In this document: in pieces, positions 17,240 through 27,117 of the stretch
Layout of the letters: each line of letters begins with the position of its first letter
Position numbering within the stretch: position 1 is the stretch's first letter
Origin: Jejuia sp. UBA6058
GTDB taxonomy: Bacteria > Bacteroidota > Bacteroidia > Flavobacteriales > Flavobacteriaceae
Assembly (NCBI GenBank): GCA_002428965.1
Contig: DIYI01000012.1
Span: 1 to 64,000, forward strand
Length of the DNA stretch: 64,000 nt
Reading direction: 5' to 3'
Program-made: the position numbers and the translations under genes
The notes under the pieces: generated by a model
The model's input: only the letters and a program-made list of their open reading frames with translations
What the model was told of the DNA's origin: nothing
The model's database searches: none

Positions 17240-18259
17240 TTAGCTCCTGACTTTTTGTTCCCATTTCCATGCAGAAAGAACAGCATCATCTAAACTCAAT
17301 TTAGTTTTCCAACCCAATTCTTCTGCCGCTTTTGTTGTATCTGCATAAGCTGAAATTACATCACCTTCTCTTCTACCAACAATTTTATAATTAAGTTTTT
17401 CTCCTGAAACTTTTTCGAAAGATTGCACAACTTCTAACACAGAGCTTCCTTTACCAGTTCCCAAGTTAAATGTCTCATAGTTTTCCTTATTTTTTTCTTC
17501 AAGTAATCTTTGAAGTGCAATTACATGCGCTTTAGCCAAATCCACCACATGGATATAATCTCTTATACATGTACCATCTGGTGTTGGGTAATCGTCTCCA
17601 AAAACAGACAACTGTTCTCTCACTCCTGCTGCTGTTTGCGTAATAAATGGCACTAAATTAAGTGGAACTCCTAATGGCAATTCGCCAATTTCAACAGATT
17701 CATGCGCTCCAATTGGATTAAAATAACGTAGTGCAATCGCCTTTAAAGAAGGGGTGATTTTACAAGTATCTCTTATTATTTCTTCCCCAATTTGCTTTGT
17801 GTTACCATACGGAGATTCAGCCGGTTTTACTGGAGCATTTTCCGTAATTGGTAATTCATCTGCCTGACCATAAACGGTACAAGAAGAACTAAAAATAAAA
17901 CTGGCCGAAGGTAACTTTCTTAGTTCCTTTAATATATAAACAAGTGTAGAAATATTATTCTCATAATACAACAAAGGCTCTTGAACGCTTTCCCCAACCG
18001 CTTTACTAGCAGCAAAGTGAATAACTCCTACCACATCATTATGTTTCGCGAAAAATGCCTCAACATCAGCTTTTTCTTTTAAGTCCAATTTTTCAAAAAT
18101 TGGTGTTTTTCCTGTAATTGCTGTTATACCATCAAGTACGTTTTCTGATGAATTAGACAAATCATCTATTATCACTACTTCGTAGCCTTCATTTTGTAGT
18201 TCAACTACTGTGTGAGAACCTATAAACCCTAATCCTCCGGTTACTAGTATTTTACTCAT
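17240..18259 (-). CDS. galE: UDP-glucose 4-epimerase
   Basis: This 339-residue short-chain dehydrogenase-type enzyme interconverts UDP-glucose and UDP-galactose (or the N-acetyl forms) with bound NAD. The Rossmann motif GGLGFIGSH is at residues 8-16, the SSSCTVYG segment at 124-131 and the catalytic Tyr151/Lys155 pair in SPYGNTK. Length matches GalE. Its start overlaps the stop of the aminotransferase gene by 8 bp, so the two are one operon feeding nucleotide sugars into surface polysaccharide. Whether it prefers acetylated sugars cannot be read from the motifs. Confidence 0.93.
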   Translation of the reverse strand: MSKILVTGGLGFIGSHTVVELQNEGYEVVIIDDLSNSSENVLDGITAITGKTPIFEKLDLKEKADVEAFFAKHNDVVGVIHFAASKAVGESVQEPLLYYENNISTLVYILKELRKLPSASFIFSSSCTVYGQADELPITENAPVKPAESPYGNTKQIGEEIIRDTCKITPSLKAIALRYFNPIGAHESVEIGELPLGVPLNLVPFITQTAAGVREQLSVFGDDYPTPDGTCIRDYIHVVDLAKAHVIALQRLLEEKNKENYETFNLGTGKGSSVLEVVQSFEKVSGEKLNYKIVGRREGDVISAYADTTKAAEELGWKTKLSLDDAVLSAWKWEQKVRS

Positions 18260-19409
18260 TTATAAATTTTATTATGGTTGATGTAATACATTCAATTTGT
18301 TCGTCATCCAACTCGGTATGCATAGGTAAAGAAATTACCTCCTTTACTAACTGGTTAGTTACTGGAAAATCCGCCTCATCATATCGTTCATCTGCATAAG
18401 CCTTCTGACTATGTAGTGGTATTGGATAATAAACACCACAGGGAATTCCATTATCATTTAAATGTTTTGCCAAGGCATCTCTATCTACATTCTTTAATCG
18501 CAATGTATATTGATGAAATACATGGCAATCACAAGTTTCGCAAATATTTTCTCCACAGCCATTTGATAATTTTGGCGTAATTATATTATCAATATTTTCA
18601 AACGCTTGGTTGTACTTTTTTGCAGATAGTTGTCGGGCTTTGTTGTAACTATCTAGGTTAGGCAATTTAGCATCTAAAACTGCTGCTTGTAAGCTATCTA
18701 AACGTGAATTAACTCCTACTACATCATGATGATAGCGTTTATACATACCATGATTTACAATACCCCTAAGTGTATGCGCTAAATCATCATTATTTGTAAA
18801 TATAGCACCTCCGTCACCATAAGCTCCTAAGTTTTTCGAAGGAAAAAAAGAAGTTGCACCTACATCTCCAATAGTTCCTGCTTTAGCTTTAGAGCCATCT
18901 TTAAATCTATAATTGGCACCTATAGCTTGGGCGTTATCTTCTATAACAAATAATTCATGTTCTTTTGCAATCTCTAAAACAGCCTCCATATTTGCACATT
19001 GACCGAATAAATGTACGGGCACTATGGCTTTGGTTTTTGGTGTAATGGCTTTTTTAATCGCTTCAATATTAATATTGAAATCATCTTCATTTACATCAAC
19101 CAATACTGGCGTTAAATTTAATAAAGCAATAACCTCAACTGTTGCAGCAAATGTAAAATCTGCAGTAATAACCTCATCACCAGGTTTTAAACCTAAGCCC
19201 ATCATTGCTATTTGCAAAGCATCTGTTCCATTAGCACAAGGAATTACGTGCTTTACACCTAAATAGGCCTCAAGATTTTTTTGAAATTCATGAACCATTG
19301 GTCCATTTATAAAAGCAGTATTTTCAATGACAGTTTGGAAGGAAGTATTTATTGTATCTTTAATCTCAGCGTATTGACCTTTAAGGTCTACCATTTGAAT
19401 TTTCTTCAT
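18252..19409 (-). CDS. DegT/DnrJ/EryC1/StrS-family sugar aminotransferase
   Basis: This 385-residue PLP enzyme aminates a keto-sugar nucleotide for O-antigen or capsule. It shows CANGTDAL at 58-65, the EDNAQAIGA segment at 157-165 and the PLP-lysine Lys192 in SFFPSKNLGAYGDGG. An insertion just before the conserved FHQYTLRL strand carries four cysteines (285, 290, 293, 295). This may bind a metal and is worth noting because the equivalent loop is usually cysteine-free. It is co-transcribed with galE and divergent from waaA. The substrate is unknown. Confidence 0.9.
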   Translation of the reverse strand: MKKIQMVDLKGQYAEIKDTINTSFQTVIENTAFINGPMVHEFQKNLEAYLGVKHVIPCANGTDALQIAMMGLGLKPGDEVITADFTFAATVEVIALLNLTPVLVDVNEDDFNINIEAIKKAITPKTKAIVPVHLFGQCANMEAVLEIAKEHELFVIEDNAQAIGANYRFKDGSKAKAGTIGDVGATSFFPSKNLGAYGDGGAIFTNNDDLAHTLRGIVNHGMYKRYHHDVVGVNSRLDSLQAAVLDAKLPNLDSYNKARQLSAKKYNQAFENIDNIITPKLSNGCGENICETCDCHVFHQYTLRLKNVDRDALAKHLNDNGIPCGVYYPIPLHSQKAYADERYDEADFPVTNQLVKEVISLPMHTELDDEQIECITSTIIKFINE

Positions 19410-19565
19410 TTTCCAAATTTAAAGAAAGTGTTTGCAGTACAAACAAAATCCAGGTTTACATATACTCCTGAAGTGAGTATTTCGTTGGACAAAATTACAA
19501 AATTCAAGCACGCCATCCGCAGTTTTCTATCAAAGAAATGTATTTTAGCATTAAAGAAATAGGCC

Positions 19566-20801
19566 TTGAAACTCATTTATAATTTAGGTATTTATATTAC
19601 TGGTAGTATCCTGAATGTTGTTGCGTTATTTAACGCGAAAATTAAACTGGGTGTAAAAGGAAGATCTCAAACTTTTACAACCTTAAACAACACCTTAGTT
19701 GAAAGTTCTAAAAATCTTTGGTTTCATTGTGCCTCTCTTGGTGAGTACGAGCAAGGGCTTCCTGTTTTTGAGAAATTAAGGCAAGCCTATCCCAATTATA
19801 AAATAGTTCTAAGTTTCTTTTCACCTTCGGGATATGAAATTCGCAAAAACACCAATATTGCCGATGTTGTTGTCTATTTACCTTTAGATACACCAAATAA
19901 TGCCAAACGATTTGTAAACCTAATTAAACCAGAACTAACTGTTTTTGTGAAATATGATATTTGGCCAAATTATCTTTTAGAATTGGACAAGAAAAACTTA
20001 AAGACAATTCTAATATCAGCAACTTTTAGAAAAGATCAGATTTACTTCAAGCCTTACGGTACACTTTTTAAAAAAGCACTGTATACTTTTGAACATATTT
20101 TTACTCAAAATAAATTGTCTAAAGAACTTTTAAATTCAATTAATTATAACAGAGTAACTGTTTCAGGAGACACACGATTTGACAGGGTTAACAATCAACT
20201 TCAAATAGATAATACACTTTCCTTTGTTGAAAAATTCAAAGGAGAAAAACTATGTATTGTAGTTGGCAGCTCATGGCCAGAAGACGAAGCTCTTTTTCTT
20301 AATTACATCAATTCAAACAATATTTCTCAATTAAAATTTATTGTTGCGCCTCATAATATAAAAGCTTCTCAAATTGAAAGTTTTCAAAACAATTTGAACA
20401 AAAGTTCAATTTTGTATTCTGAAAAAGACTCTAAACCACTTAATGATTTTAATATTCTAATAATAGACACAATTGGTCTGTTATCAAGAATATATAACTA
20501 CGCCGACATTGCTTATGTTGGTGGTGCTATAGGTACCACAGGATTGCATAACACCCTTGAACCTGCAGTTTTTGGTATACCAATTATAATAGGGAATAAC
20601 TATAACAAATTCCCTGAAGCTCAAGGGCTAATTGATAATGGTGGCATGTTTTCTATTAAAAACCAAAAAAAATTCAATACTATTCTAAACAAATTACTGA
20701 ACGACAGTGACTATCGGAAATCTTGTGGGTCTAAAAATCAGCAATACGTAAATGATCATAAAGGCGCTGTGGTCCAAATATTAGATTATCTCCGTATATA
20801 G
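19566..20801 (+). CDS. waaA: 3-deoxy-D-manno-octulosonic acid (Kdo) transferase
   Basis: This 411-residue inner-membrane glycosyltransferase adds Kdo from CMP-Kdo to lipid A. It has an N-terminal anchor (about 1-22), the conserved acceptor-side region WFHCASLGEYEQG with the expected catalytic Glu60, and GSSWPEDE near 236. The C-terminal donor-binding segment is VGGAIGTTGLHNTLEPAVFG, about 317-336. The start is a TTG codon; no ATG occurs near the expected N-terminus, and the residues after TTG match the family start. It diverges from the DegT-galE operon. Confidence 0.92.
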   Translation: MKLIYNLGIYITGSILNVVALFNAKIKLGVKGRSQTFTTLNNTLVESSKNLWFHCASLGEYEQGLPVFEKLRQAYPNYKIVLSFFSPSGYEIRKNTNIADVVVYLPLDTPNNAKRFVNLIKPELTVFVKYDIWPNYLLELDKKNLKTILISATFRKDQIYFKPYGTLFKKALYTFEHIFTQNKLSKELLNSINYNRVTVSGDTRFDRVNNQLQIDNTLSFVEKFKGEKLCIVVGSSWPEDEALFLNYINSNNISQLKFIVAPHNIKASQIESFQNNLNKSSILYSEKDSKPLNDFNILIIDTIGLLSRIYNYADIAYVGGAIGTTGLHNTLEPAVFGIPIIIGNNYNKFPEAQGLIDNGGMFSIKNQKKFNTILNKLLNDSDYRKSCGSKNQQYVNDHKGAVVQILDYLRI

Positions 20802-20888
20802 TTATGTTTTCTTAATGGAAAACTACATACAATTAGATTTTAAACACTAATTTGTACATCTAAATAATTAACACTAAAACAAAGAACA

Positions 20889-21272
20889 ATGAAAAAAGTA
20901 ATTTTATCGATTGCATTATTATTAGCATTAAGTATGTCATTTACATCCTGTACTTCTTGTGAAGGCAAAAAGTCTGAATCTGTTGAGGACGCTGTAGAAA
21001 ATGCAGCAGACGCAACAAAGGAAGCAGCAAACGAGGCTGTTGAAGCGACGGGTGATGCTTTAGAAAAAGCTGGAAATGCTGTTGAAGACGCCGCTGAGAA
21101 AGCAGGTGATGCTGTGGATAGCGCTGTTGAGGCTGCTGGAGAGGCTGTGGACGGTGCTGCTAAAGCTGCTGGCGAAACAGTAGACAAAGCTGTTGATGCA
21201 GCAGGAAAAGCTGCAGATGATGCTGCAAGTGCTGTTAAAAAAGAAGCAGATAAATTGAAAACTGGCAACTAA
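20889..21272 (+). CDS. Ala-rich repeat lipoprotein
   Basis: This 127-residue lipoprotein has its lipobox Cys at residue 21 (SFTSCTSC). After a short linker the whole mature part is an amphipathic Ala/Glu/Asp/Lys helix built on a roughly 11-residue period (for example AVDSAVEAAGEAVDG and similar units). That period recalls LEA-type or YtxH-type stress proteins and right-handed coiled coils. It would be tethered to a membrane by its lipid. No enzymatic signature is present. It is a single gene with its own strong terminator. Function unknown; a desiccation or envelope-stress role is speculation. Confidence 0.7.
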   Translation: MKKVILSIALLLALSMSFTSCTSCEGKKSESVEDAVENAADATKEAANEAVEATGDALEKAGNAVEDAAEKAGDAVDSAVEAAGEAVDGAAKAAGETVDKAVDAAGKAADDAASAVKKEADKLKTGN

Positions 21273-21294
21273 GCCAATTTTCATAAAGATCTAT

Positions 21295-21321
21295 AACCAC
21301 CTTATTTTGGGTGGTTTTTTT
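21295..21321 (+). terminator. Rho-independent terminator of the Ala-rich lipoprotein gene
   Basis: AACCACC at 21295-21301 pairs with GGTGGTT at 21310-21316, followed by a T run to 21321. It lies 22 bp after the stop. Confidence 0.9.
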
Positions 21322-21326
21322 GTAAT

Positions 21327-21510
21327 AAAAAAGCCTTATCAAAATTGATAAGGCTTTTGCACATAACATTGATCTATTTTTGAACCTGATACTAGATTGT
21401 TAGAGATGCTTATAATGGATATAAATTAGTTTTAATTTAAATAACTTGTTTTCAGCCCATTCCCTTATTTGGGACAATTTCTTTTAAAATCATCTTATGA
21501 ATAGAGTAAC
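21327..21510 (-). ncRNA. Hairpin-associated intergenic repeat, copy A (candidate small RNA)
   Basis: A perfect hairpin at about 21327-21357 (AAAAGCCTTATCAA facing TTGATAAGGCTTTT) is followed by a 150-bp stretch. Its left part (CACATAACATTGATCTATTTT from 21360) and right part (TTTGGGACAATTTCTTTTA and CATCTTATGAATAGAGT up to about 21507) recur in copies B, C and D. On the minus strand the hairpin comes last and is followed by T residues, as in a terminated RNA. The hairpin can also act as a second terminator for the plus-strand gene. No ORF is present. Alternatively this is a decayed mobile element. Confidence 0.35.
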
Positions 21511-21638
21511 AAATTTTTAAAAACAATAATTACACTTACATGAAATGAAATACATGATTTTTCTTAAAAACCACAGAAAAACCTAAAGGGAATAGACCTT
21601 TTACCCAAAATACAGAAAAACAACTCTTATAAGTAATT

Positions 21639-22220
21639 TTAGTACTCCAAGCCATAAAAATCCATAACTTCTTCATAGTTTTCTAAATCCACACCATTAG
21701 ATTTCAATATGTTGTTAATAGAAGTAACATTATTTTTTCCTGAATTTGAGTTCGAATCTTCCACCTGGATAGCAATAATTCTGTAAAAATCCATGAGAGG
21801 ATCAAACTGAACTGTAAAATTTTCAATTAACACTTCAAAAATCATAGTCAACAGAGGATTCTCTGTGTTAATAGCATAGTGAATAGTATGCGTTGCAGTA
21901 GACTTGGGAACAGGATAAATAAAATTAGATCTATCTTTTCCATATACTAAGAAAACATAAGAATTAATTAAATCTTCATTCAGAAAATCAAAATCCGTAA
22001 AAATAAATCCTTGCTGTGTAGTTGGAAGCGTAGGAGCCTCTTTCCACCCAGAGTCAACAAGATCTAAAGCACCATCTTCACCAGAATTTCCTGGAATACC
22101 TTGCTCACCCATAGGACCTGGAACTCCTTGTTCACCTGTAGGACCTGCTGGCCCTTCACAAGAAAAAATCGTAATTGATAATAATAATAGAGTAATTTTA
22201 AAATAATTTGAATTGAACAT
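21639..22220 (-). CDS. Collagen-like-repeat lipoprotein
   Basis: This 193-residue lipoprotein has its lipobox Cys at residue 21 (TIFSC). It is followed by about nine Gly-X-Y triplets (residues 22-49, GPAGPTGEQGVPGPMGEQG and on), which would form a short collagen-like triple helix. The C-terminal domain (about 55-193) is a compact mixed fold I do not recognise by name; similar lipoproteins are frequent in Flavobacteriia and are annotated only as collagen-like. It stands alone between non-coding repeats A and B. A surface trimer is inference from the collagen stretch. Confidence 0.65.
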   Translation of the reverse strand: MFNSNYFKITLLLLSITIFSCEGPAGPTGEQGVPGPMGEQGIPGNSGEDGALDLVDSGWKEAPTLPTTQQGFIFTDFDFLNEDLINSYVFLVYGKDRSNFIYPVPKSTATHTIHYAINTENPLLTMIFEVLIENFTVQFDPLMDFYRIIAIQVEDSNSNSGKNNVTSINNILKSNGVDLENYEEVMDFYGLEY

Positions 22221-22450
22221 GTTTTTTGATTTTATTGTTAATAGATATTTGTTTTATTCTAAGCCACAGTTAATATTGACAGTCTTTTAATTAAATAAAA
22301 CTTGTGGTTTAAAGTTAGTAATTATTCTAATATGACAAATAAGTGGGTAAGAATACAATTAAATAATTCCAGATAACTGAATTTACAATTATCATAATAA
22401 TCTAAAGAAACTACATTATTGACTATTTGTTGGCCAATCCACAACAAAAA

Positions 22451-22650
22451 AACCACAAACTATTAAATGTCAATAATTTATGGTTATTTGAAGCACATAA
22501 CATTGACCTATTTTCTAACCAAATACTTGATTATTTAGAAACTTAAATGATAAATAGACTAGTTTAACTCAAAAAAGTATAAACAACTTATTTTCAGTTT
22601 GTTCCTTTAAATTGGATAATTTATTTTAGACTATCATGTGAATAGCACTG
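22451..22650 (-). ncRNA. Hairpin-associated intergenic repeat, copy B (candidate small RNA)
   Basis: The hairpin AACCACAAACTATT (22451-22464) facing AATAATTTATGGTT (22472-22485) has 12 of 14 pairs and, on the minus strand, runs into a T stretch. Adjacent bases 22493-22650 repeat copy A: GCACATAACATTGA, CTATTTT, a TGATT/TTAGAAAC core, then TTCCTTTAAATTGGATAATTT and CATGTGAATAG. The hairpin sequence itself differs from copy A, so only position and flanks are conserved. No reading frame is conserved. Confidence 0.35.
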
Positions 22651-22810
22651 TCTTTGACAAACAGTTTATTGCAGTGATATAGACCATAAAAGACTGCTCC
22701 TAGTTTAGATTTTCCCTGAAAAGTTCCAACTTGAGAATAGCAGAATTCGAACCGAGGACATTAATCCTTTTTTTTTAAAGATTTCCAGTATTAACGGGGT
22801 TTTAGAGGCA

Positions 22811-23084
22811 AAAAAAAGGGACAAATCACAAAAAATCTGATTTGTCCCATGAAGTACACTATATTGACTTATTTTCGAACCAAATAATAAATCTATTTAA
22901 AAGCTTGAATTCTTTATAGAAATATTAAAATTTAACAATGAGTGAGCAACAAATCTTAAAAGTATTTACTCTTAATATAGAACAAATTCTTGCTCTTTGA
23001 ATTCAACTACATATCATTATTAACTTATTTGTAATTAATTATTTTTCTTCAAAAAGTTCACTAGTATCATCTTGTGAATCGTAC
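22811..23084 (-). ncRNA. Hairpin-associated intergenic repeat, copy C (candidate small RNA)
   Basis: A perfect 11-bp stem, GGGACAAATCA (22818-22828) facing TGATTTGTCCC (22838-22848), has eight A before it, so on the minus strand it ends in a T run. Bases 22853-23084 resemble copies A and B at both ends (TATTGACTTATTTTCGAACCAA and ATCATCTTGTGAATCG) with a longer, diverged middle. Together with B it fills most of the 1.1-kb gene-free stretch 22221-23331. Confidence 0.35.
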
Positions 23085-23248
23085 TACAAACTACAAATTA
23101 GATAATAGTTAATTAGAAGTTAGAAATTTAATCTATAAACAACCCTTTATTCAAATCATCCTTCATCATTCTAGAAAGCTATATAAATCTATAAACCATT
23201 CAAAGTTTAAAACTCCTAAATACCGTATTAAAAACTGCAAAGCCTACA

Positions 23249-23305
23249 CCTTATCGAAAATAAGGAAAACCCTTACTCCACTTTCATTGAAAATATATAC
23301 TTTTC
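23249..23305 (+). promoter_or_regulatory. Regulon element and -7 box for the PKD/type B protein
   Basis: The 27-bp element at 23249-23275 has the half-sites CCTTA, TAAGG and CCTTA at the same spacing as seven other copies in this window. Exactly 22 nt later is TACTTTTC (23298-23305), a -7-like box. The start codon is 26 bp further on. The match here is the least like the others in its first half-site extension (TATC rather than TACT). Confidence 0.7.
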
Positions 23306-23331
23306 AACTTAATTAATGTATAGTTTTTTAA

Positions 23332-26300
23332 ATGCACTTCTGTAGATCTTCAAAACACTTAGTTGTAATATTATTGTTATGGAATATACATTCGGTATCA
23401 GCACAAAAAGAAGCCAATATCTGGTATTTTGGTTCTAGAGCAGGTTTAGATTTTAATAGTGGGGTCCCTGTGGCAATAACTAATGGGCGCATGAATACCC
23501 TGGAAGGGTGCGCTACCATATCTGATGCAAACGGAGATTTACTGTTTTATACAGACGGAAGTGATATATGGAACAGAAATCATGAAATAATGATAAATGG
23601 TACAGGGTTAAATGGGGATAACTCTAGTACGAACTCTGCTATAATTATACCTAAACCCAATAGCAGCATATACTACATATTCACCGTAGACTCTGCAGGA
23701 GACAGTGATGGACTTCAATATTCTGAGGTTGATATGGATGGAGATGGAGGTTTGGGAGCGGTAACTTCAATTAAAAACATTTTACTGTACACTCCAGTTA
23801 CTGAAAAGCTGACGGCAGTGAAGGGTTGTAATGACGATTGTATTTGGGTAATTACACATAAGTTTAACAGCAGTGAGTTTTTAGCTTATAAAATTACGGA
23901 TGCTGGGATTAATATCTCACCAGTAATTAGTAATACAGGAACATTTGTTGATTCTGGGGAGATGACTATCGGTGCAATAAAAGCATCTCCTAAAGGCGAT
24001 AAACTAGCAGTAGCTAGAAATTCTTTAAATGTAGAATTATTTGATTTTGATGCAGAAACAGGGAATGTAAGCAACCCAATGATATTACAAAATTATGGAT
24101 CTAATTATGGTGTAGAATTTTCTCCTAATGGTGATTTACTTTACACAGGTTTTGTCTTTGGCAAAGGCCTTTTTCAGTTTAATCTAAACGCAGGTAATGA
24201 AGATGATATTATGACCTCAAGGGTAGAAATAAGCAATGAAATGCACTATGGAGCTTTACAGCTTGCTGTTGATGGCAAAATCTATATTGCGACGAGAAAC
24301 AGTAATTATTTGAGTGTTATTAATTCACCCAACAATTTGGGGCATTCATGCAACTATCAAACTAATGCAGTCTATTTAAGCGGAAAGCGTTCCATGCTAG
24401 GGTTACCACCATTTATACAATCTTATTTTAACGTTGGTGTTTTCGATCATGACAATACATGTTTTGGTGATACCACAACGTTTAAATTGGATGATACTGT
24501 TGATAGTATAAGTTGGGATTTTGGAGACCCTGCTTCTGGAGTAAATAATACATCTACAGCTTTTGAGCCTTCGCATGTATTTACAAGTCCTGGAACGTAT
24601 ACCGTAAGCGTTACTGCAACTTCAGAAGGTGAAACAGATACCAATGAACAAGAGATAACCATTTATGAATTACCTGCTGCTACAAGACCACAAGATATTT
24701 TAGTGTGTGATGATGATAATGATGGTTTTTACAATTTTGATTTAACCCAACAGGACGCAGCTATACTTAACGGTTTAGATGCCTCAGTTTTTGAAGTACG
24801 TTATTACGCTTCAGCGGTAGATTATACAAGTAATACTGCAATTTCAAATCCATCTTCATATGGTAATTCTACAGCCTATGCCCATGAAACTATTGTGGCA
24901 GCTGTTATGAATAGAGGCAATAATGCTTGTGATGATATTACGAATTTTACAATTCACGTATTTGAAGTACCAACACCATCACAAACAATATCTAAGCTTT
25001 CGTTTTGTGATAACACTAGTTTTGGTACAGATACAGACGGTATTATTCAATTTGATTTGACGACGAATGAAACAGAAATCTTAAATGGTCAAGCCGCTTC
25101 AGATTTTGACGTTACATATTTTAGGGATGCGGCATTATTAGATCAAATTCCTAACCCATCACAATATGAAAACACTAATGCTCGAGAGAATATCTATGTA
25201 AAAGTCACAAGCAATAGTAACTCAAGTTGTGAGGCTACGACTGCTTTTGAGATTGAAGTATTAGAACTGCCTGTTTCAACAGCTTTAGTAGAACTAAAAC
25301 AATGTGATGACGATTTGGACCGATTTAGTATGTTTAATTTAAATGAAGTCATCTCAGAGATTTCTGCAAATGCAATAAATGAAACAATTACCTTCCATGA
25401 AGCACTATCAGATGCAGAATCAGGAATAAATGCTATTCAAAATATAACAAGTTACCCTAACCAAAATGTAAGTACTGATAGAATCTGGACAAGAGTTGAA
25501 AATAACAATAAGTGTTTTAGAACAGTTGAGGTAAATTTAATAGTATCCACCACGCAAATACCTATAAGCTACACAAGAGATTTTTATGAGTGTGACGATG
25601 CTTTGGATGGAGATATAACAAATGGTATTTCCGAATTCAATTTTAGTAATGTAACTTCAGAAATTGAGGCTATATTTCCAGTTGGGCAACAATTAATCAT
25701 TAGTTATTACAAAACCCAAGAGAATGCCTTGGCTGAGAATAACGCAATAGTTGATATTTCGAACTACCGAAACAGCGATAGTCCAAATACCCAAGACATT
25801 TACATTCGAGTGGATAGTGCATTGGATAATGACTGCTTAGGTTTAGGTCAGCATATTACGCTGCATGTGGAGGAACAACCTATAGCTTATCCAATAACCA
25901 TTCCAGAGCAATGCGATGATGATGGCGATACCATGTTTGCTTTTGATACTTCAACTATTGAAGATGATTTACTTCAAGGTCAAACAGGCATGAGTGTAAC
26001 TTACACCGACGCAATGGGAAGGGTATTACCAAGTCCTTTACCTAATCCCTTTTTATCAGGCACACAATCTGTAATAGCAAGAGTTACCAATGCAACATCT
26101 CAAGATATAGATCGGTCATGTTTTGATGAAACCGTATTAAACTTTAACGTAGATGCTGCTGCAGTAGCATATCCAGTTAATGATATTGTAAATTGTGACG
26201 ACAATGATGATTTAATGTTTCCCTTTGATACATCTACAATTGAAAGCACGTTATTAAATGGGCAGCAAAATATGATTGTAACATACAAAGATGAAAATGG

Positions 26301-27117
26301 TGATAATTTACCAAGTCCATTGCCTAATCCTTTTTTATCACCAACTATAAGCATTACGGCTAGAGTAGAAAATACATTAAGTAATATCTGTTATGATGAA
26401 ATAACGTTTAATCTTATTGTAGTCGAACAACCTGTGCTATATATGGATGATACATGGTTAATCTGTGAGGGAGATTCTGTAAATATTATTTCAGACGAAG
26501 GTTATGATGCATACGAATGGTCCACTGGTGAAATTGGCAATACAATTACAGTATTTAACCCAGGAAACTATACTATAAAAGCTATCAATATTTATGAAAA
26601 TGTGAGTTGTGAAACTACAAAACAATTAACCGTACTATCATCAAATATTGCTACTATTACTAATATTGAAATAGAGGATTGGACACAAAACAATAATGTA
26701 ATTCGAATCTTTGTTGATGGTGATGGTGATTACGAATATTCTGTTAATGGTATTAACTATCAAGATAGTTCTGTGTTCACAGATCTAAGAATTGGCGATT
26801 ACACAGCGTACGTAAGGGATAAAAACGGTTGTGGCATTACTGAACAAGAGATATTCTTAATGTACTATCCTAAATTCTTTACCCCAAATAATGACGGGTA
26901 CCACGATACATGGCACATTTATAATGCATCTTTAGAACCAAATAGTACAATTCATATTTACAATCGCTACGGTAAACTTATAAAACAATTAAACCCAAAT
27001 AGTGATGGATGGGACGGCACTATTAATGGAAAACTTATGCCAACAGAAGATTATTGGTTTACGGTACAAAGACAAAACGGAAAAATACATAGCGGACATT
27101 TTACCTTAAAACGTTAA
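23332..27117 (+). CDS. Large secreted PKD protein with type B (gliding-associated) sorting domain
   Basis: This 1261-residue protein has a signal peptide (about 1-24, ending SAQ). Residues 25-370 form a beta-propeller-like region that starts ANIWYFGSRAGLDFNSG and has DANGDLLFYTDG-type blades. A PKD domain follows (about 385-445, WDFGDPASG and SPGTYTVSVTA). Then come about seven tandem repeats of 85-95 residues, each opening with a C-DDD-x-D motif such as CDDDNDGFYNFDL. The C-terminus (about 1175-1261) is the CHU_C/type B type IX sorting domain, with FFTPNNDGYHDTW and IYNRYGKLI. It should be displayed on the cell surface, probably as an adhesin. Its promoter carries the regulon element shared with the secretion/RHS locus. 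Confidence 0.88.
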   Translation: MHFCRSSKHLVVILLLWNIHSVSAQKEANIWYFGSRAGLDFNSGVPVAITNGRMNTLEGCATISDANGDLLFYTDGSDIWNRNHEIMINGTGLNGDNSSTNSAIIIPKPNSSIYYIFTVDSAGDSDGLQYSEVDMDGDGGLGAVTSIKNILLYTPVTEKLTAVKGCNDDCIWVITHKFNSSEFLAYKITDAGINISPVISNTGTFVDSGEMTIGAIKASPKGDKLAVARNSLNVELFDFDAETGNVSNPMILQNYGSNYGVEFSPNGDLLYTGFVFGKGLFQFNLNAGNEDDIMTSRVEISNEMHYGALQLAVDGKIYIATRNSNYLSVINSPNNLGHSCNYQTNAVYLSGKRSMLGLPPFIQSYFNVGVFDHDNTCFGDTTTFKLDDTVDSISWDFGDPASGVNNTSTAFEPSHVFTSPGTYTVSVTATSEGETDTNEQEITIYELPAATRPQDILVCDDDNDGFYNFDLTQQDAAILNGLDASVFEVRYYASAVDYTSNTAISNPSSYGNSTAYAHETIVAAVMNRGNNACDDITNFTIHVFEVPTPSQTISKLSFCDNTSFGTDTDGIIQFDLTTNETEILNGQAASDFDVTYFRDAALLDQIPNPSQYENTNARENIYVKVTSNSNSSCEATTAFEIEVLELPVSTALVELKQCDDDLDRFSMFNLNEVISEISANAINETITFHEALSDAESGINAIQNITSYPNQNVSTDRIWTRVENNNKCFRTVEVNLIVSTTQIPISYTRDFYECDDALDGDITNGISEFNFSNVTSEIEAIFPVGQQLIISYYKTQENALAENNAIVDISNYRNSDSPNTQDIYIRVDSALDNDCLGLGQHITLHVEEQPIAYPITIPEQCDDDGDTMFAFDTSTIEDDLLQGQTGMSVTYTDAMGRVLPSPLPNPFLSGTQSVIARVTNATSQDIDRSCFDETVLNFNVDAAAVAYPVNDIVNCDDNDDLMFPFDTSTIESTLLNGQQNMIVTYKDENGDNLPSPLPNPFLSPTISITARVENTLSNICYDEITFNLIVVEQPVLYMDDTWLICEGDSVNIISDEGYDAYEWSTGEIGNTITVFNPGNYTIKAINIYENVSCETTKQLTVLSSNIATITNIEIEDWTQNNNVIRIFVDGDGDYEYSVNGINYQDSSVFTDLRIGDYTAYVRDKNGCGITEQEIFLMYYPKFFTPNNDGYHDTWHIYNASLEPNSTIHIYNRYGKLIKQLNPNSDGWDGTINGKLMPTEDYWFTVQRQNGKIHSGHFTLKR

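Noticed and set aside
20840..21284. Minus-strand ORFs rich in Ser/Ala opposite the Ala-rich lipoprotein
   Set aside because: They are shadows produced by the repetitive codons of the real gene, which has a lipobox and a terminator.
22735..22765. GGTTCGAATTC on the minus strand, like the T-loop of a tRNA
   Set aside because: The flanking bases do not pair into a T-stem, and no anticodon or D-arm is present; judged a chance match.
24680..26420. Regular spacing of similar sequence, considered as a CRISPR or DNA repeat array
   Set aside because: The repeats are protein-level modules of about 90 residues in the PKD protein, diverged at DNA level.
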